A DNA stretch of 64,000 nucleotides from Entoloma clypeatum (lineage: Eukaryota > Basidiomycota > Agaricomycetes > Agaricales > Entolomataceae), in the NCBI GenBank assembly GCA_963565915.1, contig OY751490.1:62001-126000 (forward strand), read 5' to 3'. The notes beneath the pieces are model-generated. The model was not told the DNA's origin, made no database searches, and saw nothing but the letters and a program-made list of their open reading frames with translations. Both the position numbers and the translations under genes were made by a program. Shown here piece by piece: positions 42,288-54,009 of this stretch. How positions within the stretch are numbered: position 1 is the stretch's first letter; each line of letters begins with the position of its first letter.

Positions 42288-42880
42288 TGTGGAGCTGGGA
42301 CAAATAACATATCTCCATATGTTCACCATCGATGTACGCCATATTTCAGCAATCTCAGGGATGAATGTAAAGAAATATACTGAAACAAAAGTGAGCTTGA
42401 TCAACGATTCACAAAGGTTAGTTCAAAATGGAGAGAAACAATAAATTCAGTAGTTCGGAATGCAGTACCACTGTAGCCGGCAGGGTTAGTGCGTCGGAAC
42501 AATAATGGCTTTGGCGCCCATGCTCAATTGATAGCGAGACCACGAAATAGGCTACACGGAGCCTATAGATGCTACTCGATTTGACAACTCATGGCGGAAT
42601 ACTCCCTCTCACCATCGCAATCTATGGTCTTCAGGTCAGTCGCTGACTCGCTGAGTTTTATCTGTTGCAGCAAGTTGAAATTCTCTATGATCCGTTACCC
42701 AAACAATACATGGCGGGGTTGGGGGTCATCAAGGCTGAAATATTGAGGAACGACGAGAGCATAGGGGAAGGCTCCTGGAGGGTGTATAAAAACATTCCAG
42801 TCTAAACTTGGTGAGTTGTCTTGTACCCCATGTTGAACGTGAATAACAGTCGAGATTCCATCCAAAGTCGAGCACCGAGG

Positions 42881-44372
42881 ATGGCATATTGGCTGCATAT
42901 GAGCGATACTCATCCAAATATTCACCCTGTTTTGGATGCCTTACAAGGCCCCCCACCACCTTATTCCTGCGACGATCCAGACTCCGCAATGCCCCTACCT
43001 CGCGTGGTCACACCTCCACCAGTCCAACTTCTTGTGAATCCTACTGTTACAGCACATGCCCAGCCCCAAGCCCAGCCTACACCGGGGAGACTTGAAACAA
43101 ACGGTAAGTTACCCTCCATAATTCAACTCTCATTTGTTGAGATGCTTATTCTTTATCTAGATATCCGTCAGATTACCTTATCTATTCCCCTCAATACCGG
43201 AGTTGTTGGAGGAATTATTTCACGTGTCGATCTCCGCCTCCCAGTCGACCTTTCTTTCGAAGATTTCTTCTCTCGTGTTTGCGCGCGGATGGACCTTGAC
43301 TCCGGTAACGCCATCATTGGATACAAGTTCTCTGGTGATCGAGCTCGCGATCCCCCTTTCCGGCTCACTTCTGAAGAGGATTTGCGGGCTGCAATGATCA
43401 AAGGAGTTGAAAAGATTAGAAGAGCAAGATCTAGGGCCGTGATGATGGAAATTTCGAACCTCGTATGTGTTCTGTTTCATTCAAGTCTATTATTATGCCT
43501 TATTCTCATATTATTTGCAGCAACCTCCTCACGAAGTAGCCGCTGCGCGTACACAAAGGCGTGGTCATGCCGCCGCGGCTGCCACTCCTCGCACCGTGAA
43601 TAACGAGCCAGATACTTCTGTGAGCTTTGCTCCTGAGCTGCGTGAGCTCAAACAACGACTTCAATGCCAGCGTCATGATGGTCGATATTGCTACATTAAC
43701 CCCTTTGATGGGACCCATGCCTTCCAAGACATCTATATGCTTACTTATTGGGCAAAAATGGTGGTAAGTCTTACATGTCGAACCTGAATACCCTCACCAG
43801 TCCCTCATCGAGCACCCCAGATGCTTGGAGATGCAACATACGAGAGGCCACCCGCTTCCCGTACCTTTGACGCAGACCAAGTGCCCAAGCGACGCCGTAT
43901 CGATCGCCGTGACCCTCCCAATACCCCTTCCATCCATGTTCACGTTCCCCCTTGTCACATCAGTGCCGCTCAGGCCACACATTCTGATGAGCCATTGACC
44001 AATCATGTGGGCCAGCACCGTGCCAACACAGAATTGTCATTTTGTGCTGCCATCAATGCTCCTGCACCGTCCACCGATGATGAGGCTCCCCTTGTTTCTT
44101 ATCCACCCATCTATGCTCTTCTCAATGAGCTTCATGAAGCCCTACCCCTCCATTGCTATCCTCAGTATGAAGCCGCCCTCATCTCCCATGGGATTGTGTA
44201 TGTCCACAATATTCCTTTGGTCACCCCAGACTTTTTTGTCGACATTGTCGGTTTGCCACGAGGAGCTGTTGGAGATTTGATCGATGGCGCGCAAAGGTTG
44301 ATGAGACACGCAGAGAAGCGAAAAGCCCGCAACGTCAATAAGAACAAAGAGAACAGGCCATATGCAACTTGA
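42881..44372 (+). CDS. Passenger protein of the mariner element: PB1-like, CHC-type and SAM-like regions
   Basis: Four exons with GT-AG introns (breaks near 43103, 43460 and 43763) are open throughout. A Pro-rich N-terminus is followed by a segment with the secondary-structure order of a PB1/ubiquitin-like fold (ITLSIPL, ISRVDLRLP, SFEDFFSRVCARM, IIGYKFSG, TSEEDLRAAM, AVMMEIS). TSEEDLRAA resembles the PB1 hallmark. Next comes LQCQRHDGRYCYI, a possible Cys/His metal site, then a nuclear-type basic patch (KRRRIDRR). The C-terminal 75 residues (PPIYALLNELH..VDIVGLPRGAVGDLI) look like a SAM domain. I do not know a named family. TATAAAA at 42785 lies 96 bp before this ATG. An earlier ATG at 42830 is possible. 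Domain calls are by pattern only. Confidence 0.7.
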
Positions 44373-44604
44373 AGACTGACTACAAATAAGCGGTAAGTTG
44401 TACAAGTACTGTATATGATAACGGGCGACAAGTCAGATATTGTAACGTTTAAGATAGTGTATACTAGTATATACAGAGAAATACTCGAGGAGATGCTAGT
44501 ACTAGTTACTCGAGTAGCAGAGAACATACAGGAATTACTTGATAATCAAGTAGAATTGAATTGTACGTAGCCTTATTGAAGAATTACATGTATTTTCGAT
44601 GTGC

Positions 44605-45724
44605 TTACACGAAGTAGCCACAATGACGAAACCAACCCTCTGTTTTCTCAATGGTTACAGTCGCAAAAACTGCCTCCCATAGAAGTCTATATGGCTCACA
44701 TGTGATCTCACCGGAAAGCTCCCCACGAGCATAGTCACGATTTGCAAGAATCCAGGCTTTAATGGCAGAGAACGCCTCTTCGATTGGGTTGAAGTCGGGA
44801 GAATATGGAGGCAAATAGAGAATTCGCATCCCACTGCAGAGTCAACTTTTAGAATGTATAAAAAAAAGTATTTTGTATCATACCGGGCCAGTACCATCTG
44901 TTCCAGAGCAATAGATTTATGGATACTCGCATTATCCATCACAAGAACAGAGTTTCGACCAGGAAATGGATTCATGTTATCGAGAAGGCCATCAACAAAT
45001 CCATTGAATAATTGAGATGTGTAGGCACGATCTTGTACATCCAGATGTAGAATACCATCGAGAGAGAAGAAGGTGAGTCGAATTCAGAATCTCTAGCAAG
45101 AGTCATTGAATGGAACCTGCCGTTTGCCTCGAACAAAGTAGTCGCGCCGTCTCGCCCGTCCATTGATTGGTGCCCAGCCATATTGACGCTTCGTCGTATT
45201 CCGATTACATGCAGACTCATCAAGAAAAACTAATTGCTCAGGTTGGTAATTCTCTGCAACCGTGATCTGATATTCAGCTCGCCGATCCTCGTTGCGCTCG
45301 AGAGCAGGTCGAGAGATCTTCTTGCGAGAAAGCCCGCGATGGCATAGAGCCTTTGAAATAGTGGGTTCAGAAACTCTAATCCCCCGGTTGACCTCCAACT
45401 CATGCTGTAGTTCTGAAAGGTAAATGTCTGGTGTTCGCTCGATAAGGCCTTCTAAATACTAAAGTCACTGTTGAATAGCTTGCAAGAAACCATGAAATAG
45501 ACACCTACAGCAATATCCAAGGCATTTAATATTCGTGGTCGTCCATTTTGCAAAGGTCTGCTGACGACACATCCTGTGCGTCGATGGAGGCTGAGAACGC
45601 GATTGACCGTTCGCTTATCAATACCAGTTACAGCCTGAATTTGGCTTGGTTTCATGTGCACTGAAATCCCAACAAGCATCTGCTTCACGGCAGGAGGTAT
45701 GTGTCGACGATTACCGATGACCAT
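44605..45724 (-). CDS. Tc1/mariner-type DDE transposase
   Basis: The first exon encodes helix-turn-helix DNA-binding segments ([22 protein letters not shown].. type; [13 protein letters not shown]). After an intron the second exon gives [10 protein letters not shown] and FLDESACN, the first catalytic Asp. [12 protein letters not shown] gives the second, and [16 protein letters not shown] gives the catalytic Glu and the family's SPD-x-NPIE signature. An intron separates the last two blocks. Between the first and second catalytic blocks, near 45060-45120, I could not find a clean frame or intron, so there may be a small insertion or frameshift there. The start was chosen at the Met before GNRRH. 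It lies within terminal repeats that it would cut. Confidence 0.8.
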
Positions 45725-45881
45725 TATTCGAGAGGGTGCGTGAGTGCGTGGTCCAAGCGTGGTGGGACAAAAGCTGGGGTTCTGGCTGTGTCCTCTAACC
45801 CCTTCTGAATTCGCCCAAGGCACCGATATTATTACCCGATACATTGTTTGTCTCAGCCACAAGTAAACACAAATCCTGAGC

Positions 45882-45917
45882 AGTAAAAAAGTGAAATCGG
45901 GTCTATCGATACTTAGT
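45882..45917 (-). repeat. Right terminal inverted repeat of the mariner element
   Basis: Exact reverse complement of 42252-42287, followed by the TA duplication. Confidence 0.95.
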
Positions 45918-45991
45918 TAGCTGTCAGTCACGCGTCACATTCTCATCGCTCCTCCTCTTCAACGGCACCTGAAACATCCACTCCAAGAAAC

Positions 45992-48095
45992 ATGCAGACT
46001 CGTTCCCCTCCCACACCACCGATTGCTCCTTCTACCAAGAAACAGAAGGTCGACGTAAGTGGCTTCTATTCCACCCGCTGTCCGCGCATGGCCTCAATGG
46101 CTGCATAGCTTCGATACCCCAAAGGATGGCCAAAAATCCTGTATTCTTCCGACGACGAGCCCAAGCCTGAGGACGAATGGGGACAGTTTTATAAAACTTG
46201 GTGGGGACCTCTTTCGGGCGGGAAGAAGGCCCTTGTCGCGGCGGCGGAGGCGACTGAACTGTCAGGGGAGCGTGCCATCCAAGTTGGAAGTGACTTGATA
46301 TGGACGGGGTTGTGCCATCTCGGTGATTCGGAAGGCTTGATCATCGTGCGAGACGAATACCATGCCATGTATCGCCGCATGTGCGTTCTCTTCGCATCCC
46401 AGACACCCGGTGTTGTTGTGACTGGCCAGCCCGGGATAGGTGACGCTTTCCTGGGCATCTTTGTGGACGCTGACTGACATGGTAGGTTCTACAGGCAAGT
46501 CCTACTTCGCCATCTATGCGCTGCTGCAACGGATGTCCGAGGGGGAAAACCGTATTGTTTACGACATTCGATGACGATTCGTATCTGTTCGACGAAAGCG
46601 GGATTAGACGTAAAAAAAAAAGGACGACGTTACTTCGGAGGATCTCCCGCCCCGCAACTTTGCTGTCCCCACCTCGCGAGCCTGGTCCCTCATCGACGCT
46701 GACTCGAAAAATGTCTCCGAATCTTCCAAGTTAGTCAAGTCGTCGCTTTTCGCCATCGTAACAGCCTCTCCATCGGAGGCAAGATACAAGGAGTGGAGGA
46801 AGCAAACGGGTGCCTTGTGGTGGGTGATGAATCCGTGGTCCAAGGAGGAACTGCGTTTTCTGTAAGTGGACAGCCTCGACTTTACCTCATATATGATCCT
46901 GACTCTCCTTTAGCATGTCTATGCCACACTTTACCTTTCCAAACAAAAATCAGAGGAATCACTAGAAGCCTTCCTACGGAGTGGCAGAAGTCATGGAGAA
47001 TGTTGGCCCTTGTCCGCGTGATGTCTTGCGGTACATTCAGAATCCAGAGGCTTTTGACAGTAACATCAAAAATGCCGTGGCGGATCTCGGGGTGGAGACA
47101 CTGATCTCATTCTTCCGTATCATCCATTCTACGCATTCGAATTTGCACAAGATTGTGTTATTTTGGAGGGTGGACTGCCCTAATCCAGATGATGTTCTGA
47201 AAGACGACCTCTACTTCGCCGTGTTCAAGAGTTGGAGAATACGGACGCTGGTGCTGGACCATTTTTCTGCTCTCCACTTGGAGCAGGCTAGCCGCTTCTT
47301 CGACGCGACCAGGAGCTTGCCCAAGGGCAGCACTTTGGTGGGCTTCGCCCTCGAGTCACTCGCTAATGCATACATCAGTGGAAAGAATCTGGGCAACTTG
47401 AGAGGTTTCCGGGACTTTGCTTCCATGGTTGCTGTAAAGCCTCTCAAAGGTTATCATCACCGCTTTCAACACTCTTTCCCTTATTATGAAATGTACGCTA
47501 CCTTAACTCTCATGTCGTTGGTGTACAAGCACTGACCTCTGCCAGTACTTTCATGCTCGAAGCTACTGCCGACTCCTGTAACTTTGTGTACGGCTCACGA
47601 GATAAGTCATCGGATCATTTACTGGTTGCCCCTGTGGCCCCCACTTCCCCGACGTGGCTCGGTCAGGCCCGCACCGTCCATTACTACAACGAGGTTGCAT
47701 CCCTCACTCCTGACACTCGTCACTTGTACTGTCCAGTGAAACGCAACAACCCATTGTTCGACTCTTTTTGCTTGGAAAGAGCTTCAGACTCAGAGATTAT
47801 CCTCTGGGTTTTCCAGATGACCATTGCCAAGGAGCACGGTGGTGAGGCTGTCTCTGGATTTCCTATCCTCTCGACGATAAAGGAAAAGATTCGAAAATCT
47901 TTAGCTTTGATGGAGTCTGAAGTTGTTCAGGTGAGGTATGTGCTTGTCGCGCCACGGAAGGCTGAGCAGGTGGTGAAGTGGAACTTTCCGAAAGAGTTGG
48001 GGGATTCATCAGATCAGGTTTATGTCCAATATTTGGACGTGTCTCTCGACAGCTATGATTCCCTCTTCAACCCTGTGGTGCCTCCATCGGCGTAA
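45992..48095 (+). pseudogene. Crinkler/RHS-like P-loop NTPase with a C-terminal nuclease-like domain, frame broken
   Basis: Exon 2 gives an acidic N-terminal region and VVVTGQPGI, and exon 3 starts GKS, together forming a Walker A motif split by an intron. Later exons encode a helical NTPase region (LVKSSLFAIVTASP, MNPWSKEELRFL, FDSNIKNAVADLG). After an intron near 47490 the C-terminal part contains KRNNPLFDSFCL and IILWVFQMTIAKEHG, resembling the REase-type core of Crinkler/RHS proteins. Two compensating one-base shifts break the middle: an extra base in a G run near 46537 and a missing base in a 10-A run at about 46612-46621. Between them the frame reads SYLFDESGI. They may be real or sequence errors. 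Such proteins are proposed effectors in fungi. Confidence 0.7.
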
Positions 48096-48225
48096 AGTCT
48101 CTGTACTCTGGCATGTCCTGTCTTCTACAATCGTATTACTAGAGATATACAGTCCTGAAGAAGATGAAAGGAAGAATGACCCGATCTGAATTTGTGTCAA
48201 CATACACTCAGTCCACCGATCAACA

Positions 48226-50054
48226 TCAATTGTCCGTAGAATAAGTAAACGGAGTCTTCGCAATGCCAATCCTCGAATTCGCCGTGTCATAAACCGAATA
48301 AAACCTTTCGAGCCATGTATACCCATTGATGAAATCCAGTCCTGAACCGGAGTTGGACCCGATATCGGCGACGACGAGGTATACGCTTCCTGCGGAGCCT
48401 CCGATAGCCGTGTTGAGGGCTCGGGGCCAGGTTTGGGCGTTGGGTGTGAATTCGAAGACGGACTGGGCAATCACGATCTTTTCAAGCGCGACTTTGAGAT
48501 AGAGAGAGGGGCGGAGACGTACATCGGCAATTGTGAACAATAAGCTCTGGAGATTGGCATAGTTGGTCGCTGAGATCGTCGCAAGCCCGGTGGCGGAATC
48601 CAAAGTCGCTCCCGTTACAGTTTGGTACGTCTGGAAGGCATCGCTAGCGATCAGGAGTAGAGTAGTCCCTGATAGATGAGCTGCAACCTTGAATTGTTAT
48701 CATGAAGGGGTGCGCAGCTTACCGGTGTCGACAATACCAGCGGTTTGAGACAAGATGGTGGTCCCTGCGCCGTAGGTAATTGATTGATCGATTCCCCAGT
48801 ATCTGCTTGCGGGGTAATCTGTTGTAATATCGCTTGAGTTGTCCGTTAGCGTGTTGCTCATAAACACGTTACTGGGGCGTACGTGAACGTGATACTATCG
48901 GTATACTTTGAGCTATCAGTTCCACCTGCAAGGCCATCAACTTGAACATTTTGTGAGATGAACAGTACGTGATACCCACCCCACGTAATCTCCCCAGTCG
49001 TCTCAGAAAGGGACGACGTAGGTTGAAAGGAGATGCCGATTGTGTTATGATTGATGGTGCCAGTGGAGAAGAGGTTGTCGGTGACCGTAGGGACGGTGGA
49101 GTACACATGGGGGTAAAGCGTTCCTGCGAGAGATATCTCACTTTTTGACGGGTGATACGCTAGCAACTTACCCACCCACAGTCAGACCAACGGGGCCAAT
49201 ACTGGATTTAATCAGCACTTCAGGTAAGCCCCCTATGGGTATAAAACTCACCCCAAGATGCCGTCGTATGCACCGAAGCCACTGGCCTAAAAAGTGTGGC
49301 AATTGGGTAGAAAATGACCAATGATGCGAATCATAAACCTACATATGAGGCGACACCGATGGACTGACGCTGGATGACGAGTCCGTTTCCAAGGTCGACC
49401 GTATCTCTATATTCCAGTCCTACGTCAATTGTTCAGTCAAGAGTCGAGCACAGGATAGTATATACAACAGCAGAGACCTTGAAAGGAGCCAGATCCATAT
49501 TGAACGCTCTGGAAGTAAAACATGAGTTTAACGCCTCGATATACCCAGAAAAGTCAACATACCACGACATCTCCAGTCGGCCGACTACTGCTTGTACGGA
49601 CGTACGCCTTCCCGGCACCAACCCATGTGTTGGAGCTATGTAGGTGATGCATGAACGTTCGGCTTCTGAGAGTCAAAAGGATACAAACCTTCCTGTATCA
49701 ATAATGAGAGCGTCTGGGGGACAAAAATGGTAGAGAGTCAAATACGTGAATAATCCGAAATTAGAACTTACATTGAGTTGGAGGGCTTCCAATGCCAACA
49801 TTTGCGACGTACGTTACAGCCTGGTTGTCGGCTGATGTGCTTATGGAGCTTTCTTGTTCGGCGGCGGCACTACCGTCTCCACGCCTTTTCAAGGATCTGG
49901 CGCGAGCGAAGTCGTGACGGTAGAGGTTTTGAGCGCTCGTCAGGTTCAAACGGCGCGAGATGGGCAAGTTTATCGAGGACACGACGATGGGGTCTGCGAG
50001 TATGGATACCGCGATTACAATGAATAGGAAGGGAACTAGAGAAAGAGAGACCAT
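48226..50054 (-). CDS. Secreted pepsin-like (A1) aspartic protease, polyporopepsin type
   Basis: A signal peptide (VSLSLVPFLFIVIAVSILA) and propeptide (LPISRRLNLTSAQN) lead to the mature enzyme. The first active site is ALIIDTGSSNTW, with the codon for the first Ser split by an intron. Then come VPTVTDNLFS, TGEITWGG and the second active site AGIVDTG, split by an intron before TT. The C-terminus PRALNTAIGGSAGSVYLVVAD..INGYTWLERFYSVYD is typical. One 60-bp intron near 48470-48535 has no stop and could be mistaken for coding sequence. The enzyme digests protein outside the cell at acid pH. It is the intact relative of the remnant at 41907-42249. Confidence 0.9.
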
Positions 50055-51413
50055 ATCGAAAAACGGGTTGAACGGATGCCATTAGGCATGGGGCAGGGGA
50101 AAGCTTTTATAACTTACAAGTTTTTCGGAAGAATGTAAATCATCATCGTCCCGACTGTCGCGATCTGGGGTGAGTAGTGCTTCTGGATTTTCGCATACCA
50201 TTTCTTTCGCTCAAGCTCGAGAACGAGAAGTGTAAGGAGAAGTTTGATAACCTTTGAAGCAAGGTTGGAAGTCAAACTTTGTCCAACCTCGTCGGCTTAA
50301 ATTTTTGAAAGCTTAGCGAGGGTCAAACATGACCAAACTAAACCCTGAAATAGGTAAATCATTTGAGAGAAGGTTTTTTCCAGTGCTTACTCTCAACCGT
50401 GTCTCTATTAGCCTCCGGGAATACTGAACCCCAGGCGGAGCTTTGACGATGACGTTGCAACTTACTATCAGGATCGTATGTATACCGTGACAGGAGGAAC
50501 TTTTTCATCTGCCTTCGAATCTGCTCCCGGGCCACCCACTATCCGAGAAAGTCTAGCATTTGTTCATAGGGATGATGACAATGCCCTCCTAGAAACTGAT
50601 GATACTCCTCGATGGTGCGCCGTAATCCGTTGATGCTAACCCCTCATGAAACTTAAGGCTACCCTCATCTTGAATTAGGAAAAGACCATAAGGCGCCATG
50701 GCTTCTGCAGCTCTTCTTGGGGTTATAGATCATCTGCGAAGCCGTGGAAGCGTGTCTTTTCATAGTTCGTCGGGCAATGTCATCTTCTTTCGCCACTGTG
50801 ATCAAGGCGTCTTTGCGACGCGATTCATGTGCTTTGCAACGAGCGTCCACCTCGTCCCTATCCTTCAGATAGATAAACGTACCTCGCCCGTGAGCGCGTG
50901 AGCTGTCACTCAGAATCTTAAGTCCGGAGAACTAAGAATAGGGGCGCCGCTGCTGATCAGTTTCAAACCCGTCTTGTCTTCAGGTAGCTCGTTCGTCTCC
51001 TTCTCGCACATGATCTGACTTCCCAATGCAGGCTTGAATTATATCAAATTCGAAGGCTGGATCACAATGCAACACCGAGGTTGAATTTGAATTTGGAATG
51101 TTATGTGCCTCGACCAGTGAACATAGTTGTACGTGCTCACCTTGTAGCGACTTGTCATCCACTAGAGGAATGTCCATTAGTAACCAGCGGGTCACCGCGC
51201 CATGTTCTCCTATTCGTCTAATGTCCAGACTCTCCGGAATCAGAACCAGTGAACGTTCACATGTCGGGTTGAAGTTGCACCATTGTGTGTTATAATTATA
51301 ACAGCTCCGGGACAGAACTTCGAAATCAATCACGAGTGCAGCAAATGCTGTACCCTTGACTCATAACATCAAGCGAAAATACGTATTAAAAGACCCAGGT
51401 TGGACCCGGCATA
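50055..51413. other. Intergenic, no gene recognised
   Basis: It contains the promoter of the protease and the upstream region of the VWFA gene. Short frames only. Confidence 0.5.
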
Positions 51414-52467
51414 ATGCCCCCTTCCTCCTACCTCCTGTGGGCGAACGACCCACGACCCACATCTAATTTCATGGGATCTACGAGTTCGAAATCGAAATCG
51501 CCGACACAGGCCACCAAAGAAACTAAACGCTCAGACATGGAGAATACGCCACGTTCTATGACGGAGCTTCCTGTGAAAGAAAATCCGCTCGCGTACCTGA
51601 AGCTTTTCGACACTGTATTGATCATCGACGACTCAGCTTCTATGGAAGGGAGCAGTTGGAGGCAGGTACGGCACCTGATGAAGCACGCCTGCCCAATGAT
51701 AATCACATCTTCCCCAAGACCAGGAAAGCATTAGAAGAGCTTGCCCGAGTCGCATTGCAATACGACACTGACGGTATAGAGATCCACTTTCTCAACAGTA
51801 AGCGCCGCGCTGCCGGAATCAAAGTAAGTCCTGAATTAAGCTCCTCTATGACACTGAGACCATGGCTTGATCGCCTCAGAGTGCTCAGGACATCATGGAC
51901 CTGTTTCATAGCGTTCGGCCAAATGGAGCGACACCCCTCGGACGGAAGCTCGATGACCTCCTCACGGCGTATATCACGGGGCTTGATAAGCGGAAAGGAG
52001 ACACAAAGCCCGTGAACTACATCGTCATAACGGACGGCGTGCCGAGTTCGTTTCTATTTTAACGCCGTCTTCTCCAACTGTCACCTTATTAGTTACCCTT
52101 CGCAGCCGATTCAGAAAACCTAAAGCCAGAACCTGTGATAGTTCGCGCTGCACGAGCACTCGATGAACGATACGCCAAGTTGTCGCAGGTGGGCATACAA
52201 TTCGTGCAAGTCGGTGGCGATAGGCAGGCAAAGGAGTTCCTTGAATCGTTAGACGACAATCTAAAGGCGAAACACAACGTTCGGGTACGTGTTTTCTGGC
52301 GACATTATGGAGAAATCGCTAGAAGCGGTTGTGGTCTTCTCCAGGATATGGTCGATACGACGCCGTCTAACGCGGGGCAGACGTTGGATATTGTGAAGGT
52401 TTTAATGGGTGCAATCAATCGACGAGTCGATCACAAGGGATCAGCGGCGTTTGGGGCTACAGGGTAG
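51414..52467 (+). CDS. VWFA-domain protein
   Basis: After a Ser/Lys/Thr-rich N-terminus the VWFA fold begins with FDTVLIIDDSASM, whose DxSxS is the metal-ion site (MIDAS). ALEELARVALQYDTDGIEIHFLN, GATPLGRKLDDLL with the MIDAS Thr, and VNYIVITDGVP with the second Asp follow. Later VGIQFVQVGGD is the usual final strand. Short introns near 51665, 51820, 52045 and 52285 split it. The fold binds protein partners through a metal ion. The partner is unknown here. The start could also be the Met at 51471. Confidence 0.82.
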
Positions 52468-54009
52468 TTTTGTCGGGGGTCAGTGGATTGCAGAGTGAAG
52501 AGCCTCATCAGACAACTCTGATCGTCCATCAATTCGAACCCTACATCACAGACGCACGGACCATGCCGAACCCACATAAATACGGAGCCTGAACTTTCTT
52601 TCAATCTTTACAGTCACCTCGACCACGAATTTTCGCCGAACCTCTGTCGCCTCTATGGAGATTCATTCGAACGTGGACGAGCAGAGATACCATCCGGGAC
52701 TGGGCATGTCGTTTATCTACTCTTTTTTCCCATTGAATGAGCGACCAATCAGCTCCGGAGACATTTAAGAGTACTTTGCTTATTTTTGTTGTTTTTTTTT
52801 TTCCCGAATACACAACAAACAGTCCACTGCATGCACACGTCCGCAAGATGTTTCTGCACCTGTTTACTCGAGTACTCATGAACACGGTCAACTCTTCTTG
52901 AGTCCCTGCCTGCATACAGTCCTTGTGCGGCATGCGATCGATGTCTCCAGGGCTGGAACCTCCCAATTTGAACGTCCAAGCAACATCTATTGCCCCATGT
53001 TATTCTGTCACGTTCCTGGGGTCAAGTTCGATTCGGCACTGCCCGAGAAAGACCACAACAACAAGACCCCCTGGTAAGTACGGAAGTACACATCACCCTG
53101 CCAACGATGACGCACCTTTTAAAGGTCCAGCGTGCCACGACTTCGTCATTACATTAATTACCACGAGGCCACATCAGGGGTGAGGGACACAACTCAGCTC
53201 CTTCACTTCCGAGTCATCCACCTCTGATACCCCTTCTGCCTCACCGTATAGATTATAACTTTATCTCCTTCGATCAAGTTCATAGGTGAGGAGATTATGT
53301 AGAGGAGGAAAGAGTAAATCAAGGCAGGTATGCAATCGAACTATGTATGGTTTGACATGAGGTGCGCTCTTGGCTTGATGCATCATCTGTGTGTGTTTTG
53401 ATCAAACCGCAAGGCGGTGGGGTTTCAAGAGGGCATATGACAAGATCCGAGCTGTACTCACTAAGTGAGATCAGATCCGATTTTTCCGTCGCATCGAATC
53501 GTCAGGCACAGCAAAGTAGGTCTATCTGATAAACAAAGTCGATCTCCCGCAAAATTTAGACCGAAGACCTCGCGAAAACCAAAAGTCTTCCTTTGCGGCC
53601 TGTTCTCGATTTGATAACGCTGATGCCGCGTTCGAAAACAATTCAGCAACCTATTGGTTGGCAGCTCTACAAACTGCCAAACTGTTTTCTGGACACTGAC
53701 TCGGAGGGCGTCTAGATGTATATCAGTCCATTTCGATCTGTGCATCAGGTTGACAGCGCCGTTGATCTGGACTTTAGTCCGTCTTTCGCCGTACGAGCCA
53801 CCACCCCTAGCAAGTTACCCGATTGAGAGGTCGACGCGGACGGGCCAGCTATATATATTGGGAAGGCGTTCGCCATGGGTACATTGCAGGGCCCGGATAT
53901 TTAAGTTTCACCGAAATCCTGCTATTCTCCTTTAGTCACTCGGACATATGGCATAAGTGTTGCGTGGAGGACCCTCCCGTACAACATTCTTGATGACCTC
54001 CTCTCTTCC
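52468..54009. other. Intergenic, no gene recognised
   Basis: A T run at 52792-52802 and several short frames are present. No coding pattern, repeat or RNA gene was recognised. Confidence 0.5.

Larger units (their letters stand above)
42252..45917. mobile_element. Tc1/mariner-like DNA transposon with a passenger gene
   Basis: Perfect 36-bp inverted terminal repeats begin ACTAAGTATCGATAG at both ends and are flanked by TA (42250-42251 and 45918-45919), the target duplication of the superfamily. Inside lie a DDE transposase (minus, right half) and an unrelated multi-exon gene (plus, left half) facing each other tail to tail. At 3666 bp it is larger than single-gene mariners because of the passenger. 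Identical terminal repeats suggest recent movement. Confidence 0.93.
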
